The notes: generated by a model not told the origin, from the letters alone. 64,000 bases of DNA from Mycobacterium sp. PS03-16 (GCF_004570325.1 NZ_SPQO01000003.1:186001-250000), one strand, 5' to 3'. Shown: positions 10,887 through 21,681, numbered from the stretch's first letter. Made by a program: numbers and translations.

Positions 10887-10941
10887 TAGTGTGGAGTGAC
10901 CGGCGGGCGGCGACAGTGCCCGCCGATGACGATGCAGGAGG
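10887..10941 (+). promoter_or_regulatory. Putative pup-prcBA promoter -10 (TAGTGT) and strong ribosome site
   Basis: TAGTGT (10887-10892) fits the mycobacterial TANNNT -10 pattern and lies directly behind the dop-pup hairpin. A start site near 10899 would leave a leader of about 48 bases that ends with AGGAGG (10936-10941), five bases from the pup ATG. This is one of the best Shine-Dalgarno sequences in the window and agrees with Pup being needed in larger amount than Dop. Confidence 0.5.
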
Positions 10942-10946
10942 CGGCG

Positions 10947-11141
10947 ATGGCGCAAGAGCAGACCCAGCGTGGCGGTGGTGGCGGCGACGACGACGACGTC
11001 ACCGGCAGCACGGCCGCCGGTCAGGAGCGTCGCGAGAAGCTCACCGAGGAGACCGACGATCTGCTCGACGAGATCGACGACGTCCTCGAGGAGAACGCCG
11101 AGGACTTCGTGCGCGCGTACGTCCAAAAGGGCGGACAGTGA
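10947..11141 (+). CDS. pup: Prokaryotic ubiquitin-like protein Pup
   Basis: 64 residues: [17 protein letters not shown] at the start, the helical Mpa-binding segment ([20 protein letters not shown], about 31-50) and the C-terminal GGQ. The final glutamine must be deamidated by Dop before PafA can attach Pup to lysines of target proteins. Upstream in-frame codons are ignored because AGGAGG is placed correctly for this ATG and the protein then has exactly the known Pup length. Its stop overlaps the GTG of prcB, so the tag and the protease are made from one message. Confidence 0.99.
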   Translation: MAQEQTQRGGGGGDDDDVTGSTAAGQERREKLTEETDDLLDEIDDVLEENAEDFVRAYVQKGGQ

Positions 11142-12055
11142 CCTGGCCGTTCGAGCAGCTGGCCTTCCCTGACCTCCACCGCGTAGACCCGACCCGCACA
11201 CCGACCCGAGGGGTTCCTCCGGTATCCATGGACTTGTCGTCCTTCTCCGACATGCTGCGCCGCCAGGCGCCCCACCTGCTGCCGTTCGGTGGCGGGGACG
11301 CCCGTCCGGCCCCCACCGACGTCGTCCCGCACGGCACCACGATCGTCGCGCTGAAGTTTCCCGGCGGCGTGGTGATGGCCGGTGACCGGCGGGCGACGCA
11401 GGGCAACATGATTGCCAGCCGCGACGTCCAGAAGGTCTACATCACCGACGATTACACCGCCACCGGCATCGCGGGGACCGCGGCCATCGCGGTGGAGTTC
11501 GCCCGGCTCTACGCGGTCGAACTCGAGCACTACGAGAAGCTCGAGGGTGTCGCGCTGACCTTCTCGGGCAAGGTGAACCGGCTGGCCACCATGGTGCGCG
11601 GAAACCTCGGCGCGGCGCTGCAGGGATTCGTGGCGCTGCCGCTGCTGGCCGGATTCGACCTCGACGACCCGGACCCGCAGGCCGCCGGCCGCATCGTGTC
11701 GTTCGACGCGGCGGGCGGGCACAACCTCGAGGAAGAGGGTTATCAGTCCGTCGGCTCCGGTTCGATCTTCGCCAAATCGTCGATGAAGAAGCTCTATCAC
11801 CAGGTGGCCGATGCGGATTCGGCGCTGCGCGTGGCGATCGAGGCGCTCTACGACGCCGCCGACGACGACTCCGCCACCGGCGGACCGGATCTGGTGCGCG
11901 GCATCTTCCCGACTGCCGTGATCATCACCGTCGACGGCGCCGAAGAGGTCACCCAGGACCGCATCGCCGGGTTGGCCCGCGAGATAGTCCAGAGCCGTTC
12001 CCGCGCCGACACGTTCGGCCCTGACGCGCATGCGCCGCGAGGTACAGATTCGTGA
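11138..12055 (+). CDS. prcB: 20S proteasome beta subunit PrcB
   Basis: 305 residues from a GTG overlapping the pup stop (GTGA). A propeptide of 66 residues precedes the cleavage point [13 protein letters not shown]; the new N-terminal Thr67 is the catalytic nucleophile. GDRRAT (about residues 87-92) contains the conserved lysine/arginine-area strand and [16 protein letters not shown] the C-terminal part typical of bacterial beta subunits. Fourteen beta subunits form the two inner rings. It is coupled to prcA by another 4-base overlap. The whole order dop-pup-prcB-prcA is that of all mycobacteria. Confidence 0.98.
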   Translation: MTWPFEQLAFPDLHRVDPTRTPTRGVPPVSMDLSSFSDMLRRQAPHLLPFGGGDARPAPTDVVPHGTTIVALKFPGGVVMAGDRRATQGNMIASRDVQKVYITDDYTATGIAGTAAIAVEFARLYAVELEHYEKLEGVALTFSGKVNRLATMVRGNLGAALQGFVALPLLAGFDLDDPDPQAAGRIVSFDAAGGHNLEEEGYQSVGSGSIFAKSSMKKLYHQVADADSALRVAIEALYDAADDDSATGGPDLVRGIFPTAVIITVDGAEEVTQDRIAGLAREIVQSRSRADTFGPDAHAPRGTDS

Positions 12056-12798
12056 GCTTTCCGTATTTCATCTCGCCCGAACAGGCGATGCGTGAGCGTT
12101 CCGAGCTCGCGCGCAAGGGCATCTCCCGCGGTCGCAGCGTGGTCGCGCTGGCCTACGCCGACGGTGTGCTGTTCGTCGCCGAGAACCCGTCGCGGTCGCT
12201 GCAGAAGGTCAGCGAGCTCTACGACCGGGTCGGGTTCGCCGCGGTCGGCCGGTTCAACGAATTCAACAACCTGCGCAGCGGCGGCATCAGGTTCGCCGAC
12301 ACCCAGGGGTACGCGTACTCGCGGCGGGACGTGACCGGTAGGCAGCTGGCAAACGTGTACGCCCAGACGCTGGGCACGATCTTCACCGAACAGGCCAAAC
12401 CCTACGAGGTCGAGCTGTGCGTGGCCGAGGTTGCGCACTACGGCGAGTCGAAACCGCCGGAGCTGTACCGGATCACCTATGACGGGTCGATCGCCGACGA
12501 ACCGCATTTCGTGGTGATGGGCGGGACCACCGAACCGATCACCACCAAGCTCAACGAGTCCTACACCGAGAACGCGCCGCTGGCCGACGCCGTGCGGATC
12601 GCGGTCGAGGCGCTGGAGTCCGGCGGCAACGGCGCCGAGCCCCGCACGCTCGGCTCCTCGACGCTCGAGGTGGCGATCCTGGACGCGAACCGCCCGCGCC
12701 GGGCCTTCCGACGCATCACCGGTGCGGCCCTGGAACCGTTACTGCCGCAGCGGGAGTCGACACCCGACGGCGAGTCGTCGGAGACGCCGGCGGGCTAG
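12052..12798 (+). CDS. prcA: 20S proteasome alpha subunit PrcA
   Basis: 248 residues from a GTG overlapping the prcB stop. The N-terminus [20 protein letters not shown] contains the gating octapeptide region and helix H0 of the outer ring. [22 protein letters not shown] is the first strand pair of the proteasome fold, without the catalytic threonine, as expected of an alpha subunit. The C-terminal tail is acidic and disordered ([12 protein letters not shown]). The last 4 bases overlap the stop of the convergent Rv1486c-like gene; this is where the M. tuberculosis-like gene order jumps to another block. Confidence 0.98.
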   Translation: MSFPYFISPEQAMRERSELARKGISRGRSVVALAYADGVLFVAENPSRSLQKVSELYDRVGFAAVGRFNEFNNLRSGGIRFADTQGYAYSRRDVTGRQLANVYAQTLGTIFTEQAKPYEVELCVAEVAHYGESKPPELYRITYDGSIADEPHFVVMGGTTEPITTKLNESYTENAPLADAVRIAVEALESGGNGAEPRTLGSSTLEVAILDANRPRRAFRRITGAALEPLLPQRESTPDGESSETPAG

Positions 12799-13652
12799 CG
12801 CTGCCAGGCCGAGTGCAGGATCGCACCGACCGCGGCGATCCGCGCGTCGCGCACCAGCGCGACCAGCGGACGCAACGCGTCGCTGGCGATCTGCACCTCC
12901 GAGCTGCTCTGCAGCCCGATCGGCATCAGCCCCGAGCTCACCGTGATGATCGCGTCCACGTGCGCGGCGTTCTGCAGCACCCGCACCGCCCGCGACGGCG
13001 AGTGGTCGGGCAGGCGGTGGCCGCTCGCCGATTCCAGCACCTGTTCCACCAGACCGCGCGGATCGTCGACGTCTGCGCCGGCCGCCCCGGCGCGCAGCGC
13101 ACCGAGTGCGTCGGCGGCCGACCGGACCGCCGAGCGCAACCCGTACTCGGCCTCACCGAGATCGACGAACGCCGGCGGCGGCGCAGCGGGGACCGAGTAG
13201 ACCGTCCACGACAGCGCCGACACCTCCGGGTCGAACTCGGAATCCTCGTCCGCCTCGTCGAACTCGAAGTCCGGAACCACGCCGACAGTGGTCGACGGGT
13301 CACTCGGGTCGGCGATGATGAGCGCCTCGCCGACCGCGATCGCGTCGCGCTGGAACTGGGTGCCCGCGGGCAGGCCGCGGACGTCGCCCGGGATCGGCAC
13401 CGCGACCGACACCGGCGGCCCCGACAGTCCCGGCCCTGCCGCGGTGCGCACCGTCTGCAGCAGCGACACCGCCGCCGAGTCGCTCAGTTCCGGCCACGGC
13501 AGTCCGGTGCGGCCGGCCGCGGCCGAGTCATATGCGGTCACCAAATGCCTTGGCGCCCAGGCAGACAGCGAGTCGAGGACGTCATCGGGGGCGGCGGCTC
13601 CCGCAAGCCAGGAATTGGCCCACACCGCCAGCGTTGCACTGGGACACCACAT
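12795..13652 (-). CDS. Conserved mycobacterial hypothetical protein (Rv1486c-like)
   Basis: 285 residues from ATG 13652; an earlier open frame is ignored because it crosses the divergent NfeD gene. The sequence is alanine-rich and soluble, without signal peptide or membrane helix. A very acidic patch ([16 protein letters not shown]) lies near residues 130-145, and a hydrophobic [17 protein letters not shown] stretch near 225-241. No enzymatic motif was recognised. Its place, divergent from an NfeD gene that is followed by an SPFH gene, is the place of Rv1486c in M. tuberculosis. Function unknown. Confidence 0.72.
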   Translation of the reverse strand: MWCPSATLAVWANSWLAGAAAPDDVLDSLSAWAPRHLVTAYDSAAAGRTGLPWPELSDSAAVSLLQTVRTAAGPGLSGPPVSVAVPIPGDVRGLPAGTQFQRDAIAVGEALIIADPSDPSTTVGVVPDFEFDEADEDSEFDPEVSALSWTVYSVPAAPPPAFVDLGEAEYGLRSAVRSAADALGALRAGAAGADVDDPRGLVEQVLESASGHRLPDHSPSRAVRVLQNAAHVDAIITVSSGLMPIGLQSSSEVQIASDALRPLVALVRDARIAAVGAILHSAWQR

Positions 13653-13712
13653 GATGCTCGCAGTGTAGTTGTTCACCGCTGAGGGAGCCGTTTCTCGCGA
13701 TAGGGTGGCAGC

Positions 13713-14147
13713 ATGCCCGTTTGGCTGATCTGGCTGATCCTGGCGATCGTGTTGGCCGGGGCCGAGGCGCTGACCGGCGACATGTTCCTGCTGATGCTGT
13801 CCGGGGGCGCGCTGGCGGCCACCGGGTCGAGCTGGCTGTTCGACTGGCCGATCTGGGCTGACGGGGTGGTGTTCCTGGCCGTGTCGGTGTTGCTGCTGGC
13901 GGTGGTGCGGCCGGTGCTGCGGCGGCGCTTCCACTCCGGGACCGGGCTGCCCGAACCCGCCAAGGCGCTGGAGGGCAAGAGCGCGCTGGTGCTCGACCGC
14001 GTCGGTCGCCACGAGGGCCAGGTGAAGCTGGAAGGCGAGGTCTGGACGGCGCGGCCGCTGGACGACAACGATGTGTACGAGCCGGGCGACCAGGTGACCG
14101 TCATGCGCATCGACGGGGCCACCGCGGTGGTCTGGAAGAACCCCTGA
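13713..14147 (+). CDS. NfeD-family membrane protein
   Basis: 144 residues. Two or three N-terminal membrane segments ([55 protein letters not shown]) are followed by a small OB-fold domain (about 85-144; [32 protein letters not shown]). Short NfeD proteins partner with SPFH/stomatin proteins, and such a gene follows 18 bases later. A TAGGGT -10 hexamer lies 6 bases before the ATG, pointing to a leaderless transcript for this two- or three-gene operon. Likely role: membrane-domain organisation or membrane protein quality control (known of the family, not shown here). Confidence 0.9.
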   Translation: MPVWLIWLILAIVLAGAEALTGDMFLLMLSGGALAATGSSWLFDWPIWADGVVFLAVSVLLLAVVRPVLRRRFHSGTGLPEPAKALEGKSALVLDRVGRHEGQVKLEGEVWTARPLDDNDVYEPGDQVTVMRIDGATAVVWKNP

Positions 14148-14165
14148 CCCGAAGGAGAGCCCGCC

Positions 14166-15350
14166 ATGGAAGGTGCCGTCGCCGGCCTCGTCTTGCTCGC
14201 GGTGCTGGTCGTGTTCGCGATCATCGTGGTGGCCAAGTCGGTGGCGCTGATCCCGCAGGCCGAGGCCGCGGTCATCGAGCGGCTCGGCCGGTACAGCCGC
14301 ACGGTCAGCGGCCAGCTGACGCTGCTCATCCCGTTCATCGACAAGATCCGGGCCCGGGTCGACCTGCGCGAGCGGGTGGTGTCCTTCCCGCCGCAGCCGG
14401 TGATCACCGAGGACAACCTCACGGTGGCGATCGACACCGTCGTCTACTTCCAGGTCACCAACCCGCAGGCCGCGGTCTACCAGATCAGCAACTACATCGT
14501 CGGTGTCGAGCAGCTGACCACGACCACGCTGCGCAACCTGGTCGGCGGGATGACCCTCGAGCAGACGCTGACCTCACGCGATTCGATCAACACCGCGCTG
14601 CGCGGCGTGCTCGACGAGGCCACCAACCGGTGGGGACTGCGGGTGGCGCGCGTCGAGCTGCGGGCCATCGACCCGCCGCCGTCGATCCAGGATTCGATGG
14701 AGAAGCAGATGCGCGCCGACCGGGAGAAGCGCGCGATGATCCTCACCGCCGAGGGCACCCGGGAAGCCGCCATCAAACAGGCGGAGGGCCAGAAGCAGGC
14801 ACAGATCCTGGCGGCGGAGGGCGCCAAACAGGCGGCGATCCTGGCGGCCGAGGCCGACCGGCAGTCGCGGATGCTGCGCGCCCAGGGTGAGCGGGCCGCG
14901 GCGTATCTGCAGGCGCAGGGGCAGGCCAAGGCGATCGAGAAGACCTTCGCGGCGATCAAGGCCGGACGGCCGACCCCGGAGATGCTCGCCTACCAGTACC
15001 TGCAGACGCTGCCGGAGATGGCCAAGGGCGAGGCGAACAAGGTGTGGCTGGTGCCCAGCGACTTCGGCTCGGCACTGCAGGGCTTCACCAAACTGCTCGG
15101 TGCGCCGGGGGAGGACGGGGTCTTCCGGTACACGCCGTCGCCGGTGGAGGGCACCGCGCCCAGCACCGATGACGACGAGGTGGCCGACTGGTTCACCACC
15201 CAGACCGATCCGGCGATCGCGCAGGCCGTCGCCAAGGCCGAGGCGGACGCGCGCAAGCCGGTCGACGAGCCGGGTCTGCTCTCGTCGCCGCCGCCGCAGC
15301 CCGAGATCGGCACGCCGGTGGCGAACCGGCACGGGATGCCGGACCAGTGA
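14166..15350 (+). CDS. SPFH/Band 7 (stomatin-prohibitin) membrane-anchored protein
   Basis: 394 residues. One N-terminal membrane anchor ([20 protein letters not shown], 4-23), then the Band 7 domain (about 30-200; [39 protein letters not shown]). A long coiled coil follows, rich in alanine and glutamine ([14 protein letters not shown]... to about 260), typical of stomatin-like oligomers, then a poorly conserved acidic and proline-rich tail. An AAGGAGAG ribosome site precedes the ATG. NfeD and SPFH proteins form paired complexes in bacterial membranes. The next small membrane gene overlaps by 4 bases. Corresponds by order to Rv1488. Confidence 0.92.
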   Translation: MEGAVAGLVLLAVLVVFAIIVVAKSVALIPQAEAAVIERLGRYSRTVSGQLTLLIPFIDKIRARVDLRERVVSFPPQPVITEDNLTVAIDTVVYFQVTNPQAAVYQISNYIVGVEQLTTTTLRNLVGGMTLEQTLTSRDSINTALRGVLDEATNRWGLRVARVELRAIDPPPSIQDSMEKQMRADREKRAMILTAEGTREAAIKQAEGQKQAQILAAEGAKQAAILAAEADRQSRMLRAQGERAAAYLQAQGQAKAIEKTFAAIKAGRPTPEMLAYQYLQTLPEMAKGEANKVWLVPSDFGSALQGFTKLLGAPGEDGVFRYTPSPVEGTAPSTDDDEVADWFTTQTDPAIAQAVAKAEADARKPVDEPGLLSSPPPQPEIGTPVANRHGMPDQ

Positions 15351-15709
15351 GCACGGTGACCTCGGCCCGCGCCTACGGCCTGCTGGCGGCGGTGCAGGTC
15401 GGGGACGCCGTGGCGTGCGCGATCCCGCTCGGGGTGATCGAGAAGGCGTTCGACGACGTCAGACTGGCGCCCGAGTTGCGACCGCTGATCCCGGTCGTCA
15501 AGGTCGCCTCGGCGCTGGGTCTGCTGTCGGTGTTCCGCTACCCGAAGCTGGCCCGGCTCACCACCTTCATGCTGACCGTGTACTTCGTCCTGGCGGTGAC
15601 GTTCCACCTGCGGGCGAGGGATTACAGCCCCGGACTGGTCGCGGCGTCGTCATTCCTCGCGCTGTACGCCACGATGACCGCGAAGGGTCCGTCGCTCAGC
15701 CCGCGGTGA
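15347..15709 (+). CDS. Small DoxX-like four-helix membrane protein (Rv1489 position)
   Basis: 120 residues from a GTG overlapping the SPFH stop (GTGA). Three or four hydrophobic segments are visible: YGLLAAVQVGDAVACAIPL, VVKVASALGLLSVF, LTTFMLTVYFVLAVTFHL and GLVAASSFLALYATM. The size and the KVASALGLLSVFRYPKLARLTTF stretch resemble DoxX-like proteins, a broad family without a single function. Its 3' end overlaps the convergent TVP38-family gene by 14 bases. Function unknown; it is likely co-translated with the NfeD-SPFH pair. Confidence 0.72.
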   Translation: MSTVTSARAYGLLAAVQVGDAVACAIPLGVIEKAFDDVRLAPELRPLIPVVKVASALGLLSVFRYPKLARLTTFMLTVYFVLAVTFHLRARDYSPGLVAASSFLALYATMTAKGPSLSPR

Positions 15710-16433
15710 TCGGCTCGGCCGGGGCGGGGTCCTCGGCGCGGTAGCGGCGGCGGTGCGCGCGGTTCTCGTAGACCAGCCCGGCGACGCCGAGCGCGGCGGT
15801 GCCCGCGGAGATCAGCACCAGCAGCGGGTCGACACTGCCGGTGAGCGCGTCGCCGAGGATCACCACCGCGGTGGTGCCGGGCAGCAGCCCGACGAACGTG
15901 GCCAGCGTGTAGGGCCCGATGCGCACCGCCGACGCGCCCGCGGCGTAGTTCAGCACCCCGAACGGGACGGCGGGGATCAGGCGCAGCGAGAGCACCGACG
16001 GCCAGCCGCGCCGCCGCAACCGCACGTCGAGCCGGTCCACGGCGGGGTGGCGCACCAGCCGGTTGAGCTGCAGGCCGAGCGCGCGGATCAACAGGACGGC
16101 GAGCACGGCACTGACCGTGCTGGCGACCACCGCCAGGGTGACGCCGAGGAGGGGGCCGAACAGCAGCCCGGCGGCCAGCGAGAACGCGGTGCGGGGGAAC
16201 GGGAACGTGGTGACCACGATGTGCGCGGCCAGGAACACCAACGGAAACCAGGCGCCGACCGAGGTGGCCCAGTCCCGCAGTTCGACGGCATTCGGCACCG
16301 GGACGAGTGCGGCGATTGCGACGAGAATCACAAAACCGACCGCAATGCCGACCAGACGCCTGCGCGGTACCTGTATGGCCGCGGCCGACACCGCGGCGCG
16401 GGCGGCGCGCAGGGTGCTGACGACGGCTTTCAC
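15696..16433 (-). CDS. TVP38/TMEM64 (DedA-related) family membrane protein
   Basis: 245 residues from a GTG at 16433, chosen because it opens directly into the hydrophobic N-terminus; an in-frame ATG lies 93 bases further upstream. The family signature is clear: AHIVVTTFPFPRTAFSLAAG followed by LLFGPLLGVTLAVVASTVSA (about 85-125), then SLRLIPAVPFGVLNYAAGAS and YTLATFVGLLPGTTAVVILG (re-entrant loop region). Related eukaryotic and bacterial proteins act as lipid scramblases or undecaprenyl phosphate transporters; the substrate here is unknown. Order matches Rv1491c upstream of mutA. Confidence 0.85.
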   Translation of the reverse strand: MKAVVSTLRAARAAVSAAAIQVPRRRLVGIAVGFVILVAIAALVPVPNAVELRDWATSVGAWFPLVFLAAHIVVTTFPFPRTAFSLAAGLLFGPLLGVTLAVVASTVSAVLAVLLIRALGLQLNRLVRHPAVDRLDVRLRRRGWPSVLSLRLIPAVPFGVLNYAAGASAVRIGPYTLATFVGLLPGTTAVVILGDALTGSVDPLLVLISAGTAALGVAGLVYENRAHRRRYRAEDPAPAEPITAG

Positions 16434-16574
16434 GTCTGCCAAGCCTACGGGTCCGCACCGACATGTGGTGGACGGCGCGGGCCGAACAAGCGGTTGACCG
16501 GCCCGCGGCGGCGTGATCGCCATCATCTAGCCTGAGGGTTCAGTACGTCAGTCACACGCTGCGACAACAGGAGA

Positions 16575-18431
16575 ATGCCGGTGTCTGTGCAGGGGGCCAG
16601 TGCTGTCGAGTCGGGCCGGGAGCAATGGCGTTCCGCGGTGGCCGGGGTGCTGGCGAAGAGCACCCGCCAGGATCCGGCCGATCTGCCGGCGGAGCCGGAA
16701 CGGCTGCTGGACTCGCCGACGTACGAGGGCTTCCCGATCCGTCCGCTCTACACCAGCCTCGACGAGGTTGCGGAGCCACCGTTGCCCGGCAGCTGGCCGT
16801 TCGTGCGCGGGGGCGATGCGCTGCGGGACGTGAAGTCGGGGTGGAAGGTCGCCGAGGCGTTCCCCGGCCCGGGCGGCGCGGCGGCCGACGCCAACGGTGC
16901 GGTGCTGCTCGCCCTCACCGAGGGAGTCAGCGCGCTGATGCTGCGCGTCGGCGGGGAAGGCGGTCTGCCCGCCACGGGTCTGGACCGGGTGCTCGAGGGC
17001 GTCTTCCTCGACCTGGTGCCGGTGCAGCTTGATGCGGGCGCGGACCTGCTTGCCGCGGGCGGCGCGCTGCTCGACCTGCTGACCGGCCTCGACGACGACC
17101 AGCGGACCCGGCTGTCGATCGACCTGGGCGCCGACCCGCTGACCGCCCCGCTGAGCGAGCGGGCCGCCCCCGAGGCGGCCGACGTCGTGACGCTGGCCCG
17201 GCGGGCCGCCGGATTCGGCGGCCACGTGCGGGCGATCACCGTCGACGGTCCGGCGCTGCACAACCGCGGCGCGAACGTCACCTGGGAACTCGGCGGCGCG
17301 ATCGCCGCCGGCGTGTCCTACCTGCGGCTGCTCGTCGAGGCCGGCTTCTCCGCCGCCGACGCGCTGGCCCAGATCAGCTTCCGGTTCGCCGCGGACGACG
17401 ACCAGTTCACCACGATCGCGAAGCTGCGCGCCGCGCGCCGGCTGTGGGCCCGGGTCGCCGAGGTGGTCGGAGCCCCGGACGCGGGTGCGGCCACCGTGCA
17501 TGTGGTGTCCTCCCTGCCGATGATGACCCAGCGCGACCCGTGGGTGAACATGCTGCGCACCACGCTGGCGGCGTTCTCCGCCGGTGTGGGTGGTGCGGAC
17601 ACCGTGTTGGTGCACCCCTTCGACGCGGCGATCCCCGGCGGCTACCCGGGCACGTCGCGCGCGTTCGCCCACCGCATCGCCCGAAACACCCAGCTGCTGC
17701 TGCTCGAGGAATCCCATATCGGCCGGGTGCTCGATCCGGCGGGCGGATCGTGGTTCGTCGAGGACCTGACCGCCCAGCTGGCCGAGCAGGCGTGGCAGCA
17801 CTTCCGGGAGATCGAGAGTCGCGGCGGCTTCGCGGACTCCCGCGAATACGTCGCGGCGCAGGTGGCCGAGGTCGCGGCCCGCCGCGCCGACGACATCGCC
17901 CACCGACGGACCGCGCTGACCGGAGTCAACGAGTATCCGAACCTGGGGGAGGAGCCGCTGCCCGCCGGTGAGGCGTTCGCCGCGGTGGCGCGCTACGCCA
18001 CCGGCTTCGAAGCGCTGCGCGACCGGTCGGACGCCTTCCTCGCGCGCACCGGGGCGCGCCCACGGGTGCTGCTGCTGCCGCTGGGCCCGCTGGCCGAACA
18101 CAACATCCGCGCCACCTTCGCCGCCAACCTGCTGGCCGCGGGCGGCATCGAGGCCGTCAACCCCGGGCCGCTGGAAGCCGGTGGGGTGGCTGCCGCGGTG
18201 ACCGAGGCGGGCACCCCCGCCATCGCGGTGATCTGCGGCACCGACGTCCGGTACTCCTCGGAGGGGTCCGCGGTGGTCGCGGCCGCCCGTGACGCCGGCG
18301 TCGGGCAGGTGTGCCTGGCCGGCCCGGAGAAGGCCGTCGCGGACGCCGACCCGAAACCCGACACGTACCTGACCGCGAAGATCAACGCGGTCGACGCCCT
18401 GTCCGACCTGCTCAGCCGATTGGGGGCATGA
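16575..18431 (+). CDS. mutA: Methylmalonyl-CoA mutase small (beta) subunit MutA
   Basis: 618 residues. A ribosome site ACAGGAG precedes the ATG; a second in-frame GTG two codons later (VSVQGAS) could also be used. The protein has the TIM-barrel fold of the mutase family ([15 protein letters not shown] near 55, [20 protein letters not shown]) and a degenerate cobalamin-binding domain at the C-terminus that lacks the DxHxxG motif, as usual for this non-catalytic subunit. With MutB it interconverts methylmalonyl-CoA and succinyl-CoA. Here that could both drain propionate and supply methylmalonyl-CoA to the polyketide synthase encoded 5 kb downstream (inference). Confidence 0.96.
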   Translation: MPVSVQGASAVESGREQWRSAVAGVLAKSTRQDPADLPAEPERLLDSPTYEGFPIRPLYTSLDEVAEPPLPGSWPFVRGGDALRDVKSGWKVAEAFPGPGGAAADANGAVLLALTEGVSALMLRVGGEGGLPATGLDRVLEGVFLDLVPVQLDAGADLLAAGGALLDLLTGLDDDQRTRLSIDLGADPLTAPLSERAAPEAADVVTLARRAAGFGGHVRAITVDGPALHNRGANVTWELGGAIAAGVSYLRLLVEAGFSAADALAQISFRFAADDDQFTTIAKLRAARRLWARVAEVVGAPDAGAATVHVVSSLPMMTQRDPWVNMLRTTLAAFSAGVGGADTVLVHPFDAAIPGGYPGTSRAFAHRIARNTQLLLLEESHIGRVLDPAGGSWFVEDLTAQLAEQAWQHFREIESRGGFADSREYVAAQVAEVAARRADDIAHRRTALTGVNEYPNLGEEPLPAGEAFAAVARYATGFEALRDRSDAFLARTGARPRVLLLPLGPLAEHNIRATFAANLLAAGGIEAVNPGPLEAGGVAAAVTEAGTPAIAVICGTDVRYSSEGSAVVAAARDAGVGQVCLAGPEKAVADADPKPDTYLTAKINAVDALSDLLSRLGA

Positions 18432-18432
18432 G

Positions 18433-20694
18433 ATGACCGTGGACGACGTCGCCACCACCACGATCGGCAGTTTCGCCGACGTCCCGCTCAGCGGCGCCGC
18501 GGGCGGGCCTGCCGCCACCGCCGATGCGGTGACCGCCCACATCGCCGCGGCCGCCGCCGCACACGGGTACACCCCCGAACAGCTCGACTGGGTGACCCCG
18601 GAGGGCATCGCGGTGCGGCCGGTCTACACCGCCGCCGACCGGGACGCCGCCGTCGCCGACGGCTACCCGCTCGACACGTTCCCGGGCGCCCCGCCGTTCC
18701 TGCGCGGTCCGTACCCGACGATGTACGTCAACCAGCCGTGGACCATCCGCCAGTACGCCGGCTTCTCCACCGCCGCGGAGTCCAACGCGTTCTACCGGCG
18801 CAACCTGGCCGCCGGCCAGAAAGGTCTGTCGGTGGCCTTCGATCTGGCCACCCACCGCGGGTATGACTCCGACCACCCGCGGGTGCAGGGCGACGTGGGC
18901 ATGGCGGGGGTGGCGATCGACTCCATCCTCGACATGCGCCAGCTGTTCGACGGCATCGACCTGTCGACGGTCTCGGTGTCGATGACCATGAACGGCGCGG
19001 TGCTACCGATCCTCGCGCTGTACGTGGTGGCCGCCGAGGAGCAGGGGGTGGCGCCGGAGAAGCTGGCCGGGACCATTCAGAACGACATCCTCAAAGAGTT
19101 CATGGTCCGCAACACCTACATCTATCCGCCGAAGCCGTCGATGCGGGTGATCTCGGACATCTTCGCCTACACCAGCGCGAAGATGCCGAAGTTCAACTCG
19201 ATCTCGATCTCGGGGTATCACATCCAGGAGGCCGGGGCGACCGCCGATCTGGAGCTGGCCTACACGCTGGCCGACGGCGTCGAGTACATCAAGGCCGGCC
19301 TGGACGCCGGGTTGTCGATCGACACGTTCGCCCCGCGGCTGTCCTTCTTCTGGGGCATCGGCATGAACTTCTTCATGGAGGTGGCCAAGCTGCGCGCGGG
19401 CCGCCTGTTGTGGAGCGAGCTGGTGGCCGAGTTCGCGCCGCAGAACGAGAAGTCGCTGTCGCTGCGCACCCACTCGCAGACCTCGGGCTGGTCGCTGACC
19501 GCCCAGGACGTCTTCAACAACGTCGCCCGCACCTGCATCGAGGCGATGGCGGCCACCCAGGGCCACACCCAGTCGCTGCACACCAACGCGCTCGACGAGG
19601 CGCTGGCCCTGCCGACGGACTTCTCGGCGCGGATCGCCCGCAACACCCAGCTGGTGCTGCAACAGGAGTCCGGCACCACCCGGCCCATCGATCCGTGGGG
19701 CGGCTCGTACTACGTGGAATGGCTGACCCATCAGCTGGCGACCGCGGCGCGCATGCACATCGGCGAGGTCGTCGCACACGGCGGTATGGCGCAGGCGATC
19801 AGCGAGGGCATCCCGAAGCTGCGCATCGAGGAGGCCGCCGCCCGCACCCAGGCCCGCATCGACTCCGGCGCGCAGACCGTGATCGGCGTCAACAAGTACC
19901 AGGTCGCCGAGGACCATGAGATCGAGGTGCTGAAGGTCGAGAACAGCCGGGTGCGTGCCGAGCAGCTGGCCAAGCTCGAACGGTTGCGGGCCGAGCGGGA
20001 CGAGGACGCGACCCGGGCGGCCCTGGCCGAGCTGACCCGTGCCGCCGGCGAGACCGGCGTCTCGGGCCCCGACGGGCTGGGCAACAATCTGCTGGCCCTG
20101 GCCATCGACGCGGCGCGCGCCAAGGCCACCGTCGGCGAGATCTCCGATGCGCTGGAGAAGGTGTACGGCCGCCACGTCGCCGAGATCCGCACCATCTCCG
20201 GGGTGTACCGCGACGAAGCCGGAAGGGCCACGAACATCTCCAGCGTCACCGAACTCGTCGAGAAGTTCGCCGAGGCCGACGGCCGCCGGCCCCGCATCCT
20301 GGTCGCGAAGATGGGCCAGGACGGCCACGACCGGGGCCAGAAGGTGATCGCGACCGCGTTCGCCGACATCGGCTTCGACGTCGACGTGGGCTCGCTGTTC
20401 TCCACGCCCGACGAGGTCGCCCGCCAGGCCGCCGACAACGACGTTCACGTGGTCGGCGTGTCGTCGCTGGCGGCCGGGCACCTCACGCTCGTGCCGGCGC
20501 TGCGCGATGCGCTCGCCGAGGTGGGGCGGCCCGACATCATGGTGGTGGTGGGCGGGGTGATCCCGCCCGGCGACTTCGACGAGCTGTACGCGGCGGGTGC
20601 GGCGGCGATCTTCCCGCCCGGCACCGTGATCGCCGACGCCGCGACCGGCCTGCTGCGCAAGCTCGCCGATCGGCTCGGTTACGACCTGAGCTAG
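18433..20694 (+). CDS. mutB: Methylmalonyl-CoA mutase large (alpha) subunit MutB
   Basis: 753 residues, starting one base after the mutA stop. The N-terminal barrel binds CoA and carries the conserved [20 protein letters not shown] segment (about 95-115). The C-terminal cobalamin domain has [19 protein letters not shown], with DxHxxG and the cobalt-ligating His632, and the later [16 protein letters not shown] loop. It uses adenosylcobalamin for the radical rearrangement. The gene is followed with no gap by meaB (stop and ATG touch). The M. tuberculosis order has a mazE-mazF toxin pair between these two genes; nothing is inserted here. Confidence 0.98.
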   Translation: MTVDDVATTTIGSFADVPLSGAAGGPAATADAVTAHIAAAAAAHGYTPEQLDWVTPEGIAVRPVYTAADRDAAVADGYPLDTFPGAPPFLRGPYPTMYVNQPWTIRQYAGFSTAAESNAFYRRNLAAGQKGLSVAFDLATHRGYDSDHPRVQGDVGMAGVAIDSILDMRQLFDGIDLSTVSVSMTMNGAVLPILALYVVAAEEQGVAPEKLAGTIQNDILKEFMVRNTYIYPPKPSMRVISDIFAYTSAKMPKFNSISISGYHIQEAGATADLELAYTLADGVEYIKAGLDAGLSIDTFAPRLSFFWGIGMNFFMEVAKLRAGRLLWSELVAEFAPQNEKSLSLRTHSQTSGWSLTAQDVFNNVARTCIEAMAATQGHTQSLHTNALDEALALPTDFSARIARNTQLVLQQESGTTRPIDPWGGSYYVEWLTHQLATAARMHIGEVVAHGGMAQAISEGIPKLRIEEAAARTQARIDSGAQTVIGVNKYQVAEDHEIEVLKVENSRVRAEQLAKLERLRAERDEDATRAALAELTRAAGETGVSGPDGLGNNLLALAIDAARAKATVGEISDALEKVYGRHVAEIRTISGVYRDEAGRATNISSVTELVEKFAEADGRRPRILVAKMGQDGHDRGQKVIATAFADIGFDVDVGSLFSTPDEVARQAADNDVHVVGVSSLAAGHLTLVPALRDALAEVGRPDIMVVVGGVIPPGDFDELYAAGAAAIFPPGTVIADAATGLLRKLADRLGYDLS

Positions 20695-21681
20695 ATGGCC
20701 AGTCCGAGCGGTCCGTCGGTCACCGAACTCGCCGGAGCCATCCGCCGCGGCGAGCGATCCGCACTCGCGCGGGCGATCACCATGGTGGAGTCCACCCGCG
20801 CGGACCATCGTGACCGGGCGCAGCAGCTGCTGCTCGAGGTGATGCCGCACGCGGGCAGCGCGATGCACGTCGGGATCACCGGGGTGCCGGGCGTGGGTAA
20901 GTCGACCACCATCGAGGCGCTCGGCATGTACCTGATCGAGCTCGGCCACCGGGTCGCGGTGCTGGCGGTCGACCCGTCGTCCACCCGCACCGGCGGGTCG
21001 ATCCTCGGTGACAAGACCAGAATGGCCCGGCTCGCCGTGCATCCCGACGCCTACATCCGTCCGTCGCCGACCGCCGGCACGCTCGGCGGCGTCGCGAAGG
21101 CCACCCGCGAGACCATCGTGCTGCTGGAGGCCGCGGGGTACGACGTCATCCTGGTCGAGACGGTCGGGGTCGGGCAATCCGAGGTGACGGTGTCCAACAT
21201 GGTCGACACCTTCGTGTTCCTGACGCTGGCCCGCACCGGCGACCAACTGCAGGGCATCAAGAAGGGTGTGCTCGAGCTCGCCGACGTGGTGGTGGTCAAC
21301 AAGGCCGACGGCAAGCACGCGGTGGAGGCGAAGTCGGCGGCCAAGGAACTCACTGCCGCATTGCGGCTGATCTATCCGCGCGACACGCTGTGGCGGCCGC
21401 CGGTGCTGACCATGAGCGCGCTGGAGGGCACCGGGCTGCGCGAGCTGTGGGACACCGTCTGCCGACACCGTGACGTGCTGCGCGAGGCGGGGATGTTCGA
21501 GCGCCGGCGGCGCGATCAGCAGGTCGAGTGGACGTGGTCGATGGTGCGCGATGCCGTGCTCGACCGGGTGCTGGCCCACCCCGAGGTGCGCCGCATCCGG
21601 GCCGAGGTGGAACGGCAGGTTCGCGACGGTGAGCTCACCGCCGCGCTCGCCGCGCAGCGCATCCTCGATGCGGCTTCGTGA
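20695..21681 (+). CDS. meaB: Methylmalonyl-CoA mutase-associated GTPase MeaB (ArgK family)
   Basis: 328 residues beginning directly after the mutB stop codon. G3E-family GTPase: P-loop GITGVPGVGKSTT (about 61-73), Mg-binding LAVDPSSTRTGGSILGDKTR, switch region DVILVETVGVGQSE, and base-specificity motif NKADG. It gates transfer of adenosylcobalamin into the mutase and ejects damaged cofactor. The C-terminal helices (about 265-328) form the dimerisation arm. Transcribed with mutAB. Confidence 0.96.
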   Translation: MASPSGPSVTELAGAIRRGERSALARAITMVESTRADHRDRAQQLLLEVMPHAGSAMHVGITGVPGVGKSTTIEALGMYLIELGHRVAVLAVDPSSTRTGGSILGDKTRMARLAVHPDAYIRPSPTAGTLGGVAKATRETIVLLEAAGYDVILVETVGVGQSEVTVSNMVDTFVFLTLARTGDQLQGIKKGVLELADVVVVNKADGKHAVEAKSAAKELTAALRLIYPRDTLWRPPVLTMSALEGTGLRELWDTVCRHRDVLREAGMFERRRRDQQVEWTWSMVRDAVLDRVLAHPEVRRIRAEVERQVRDGELTAALAAQRILDAAS

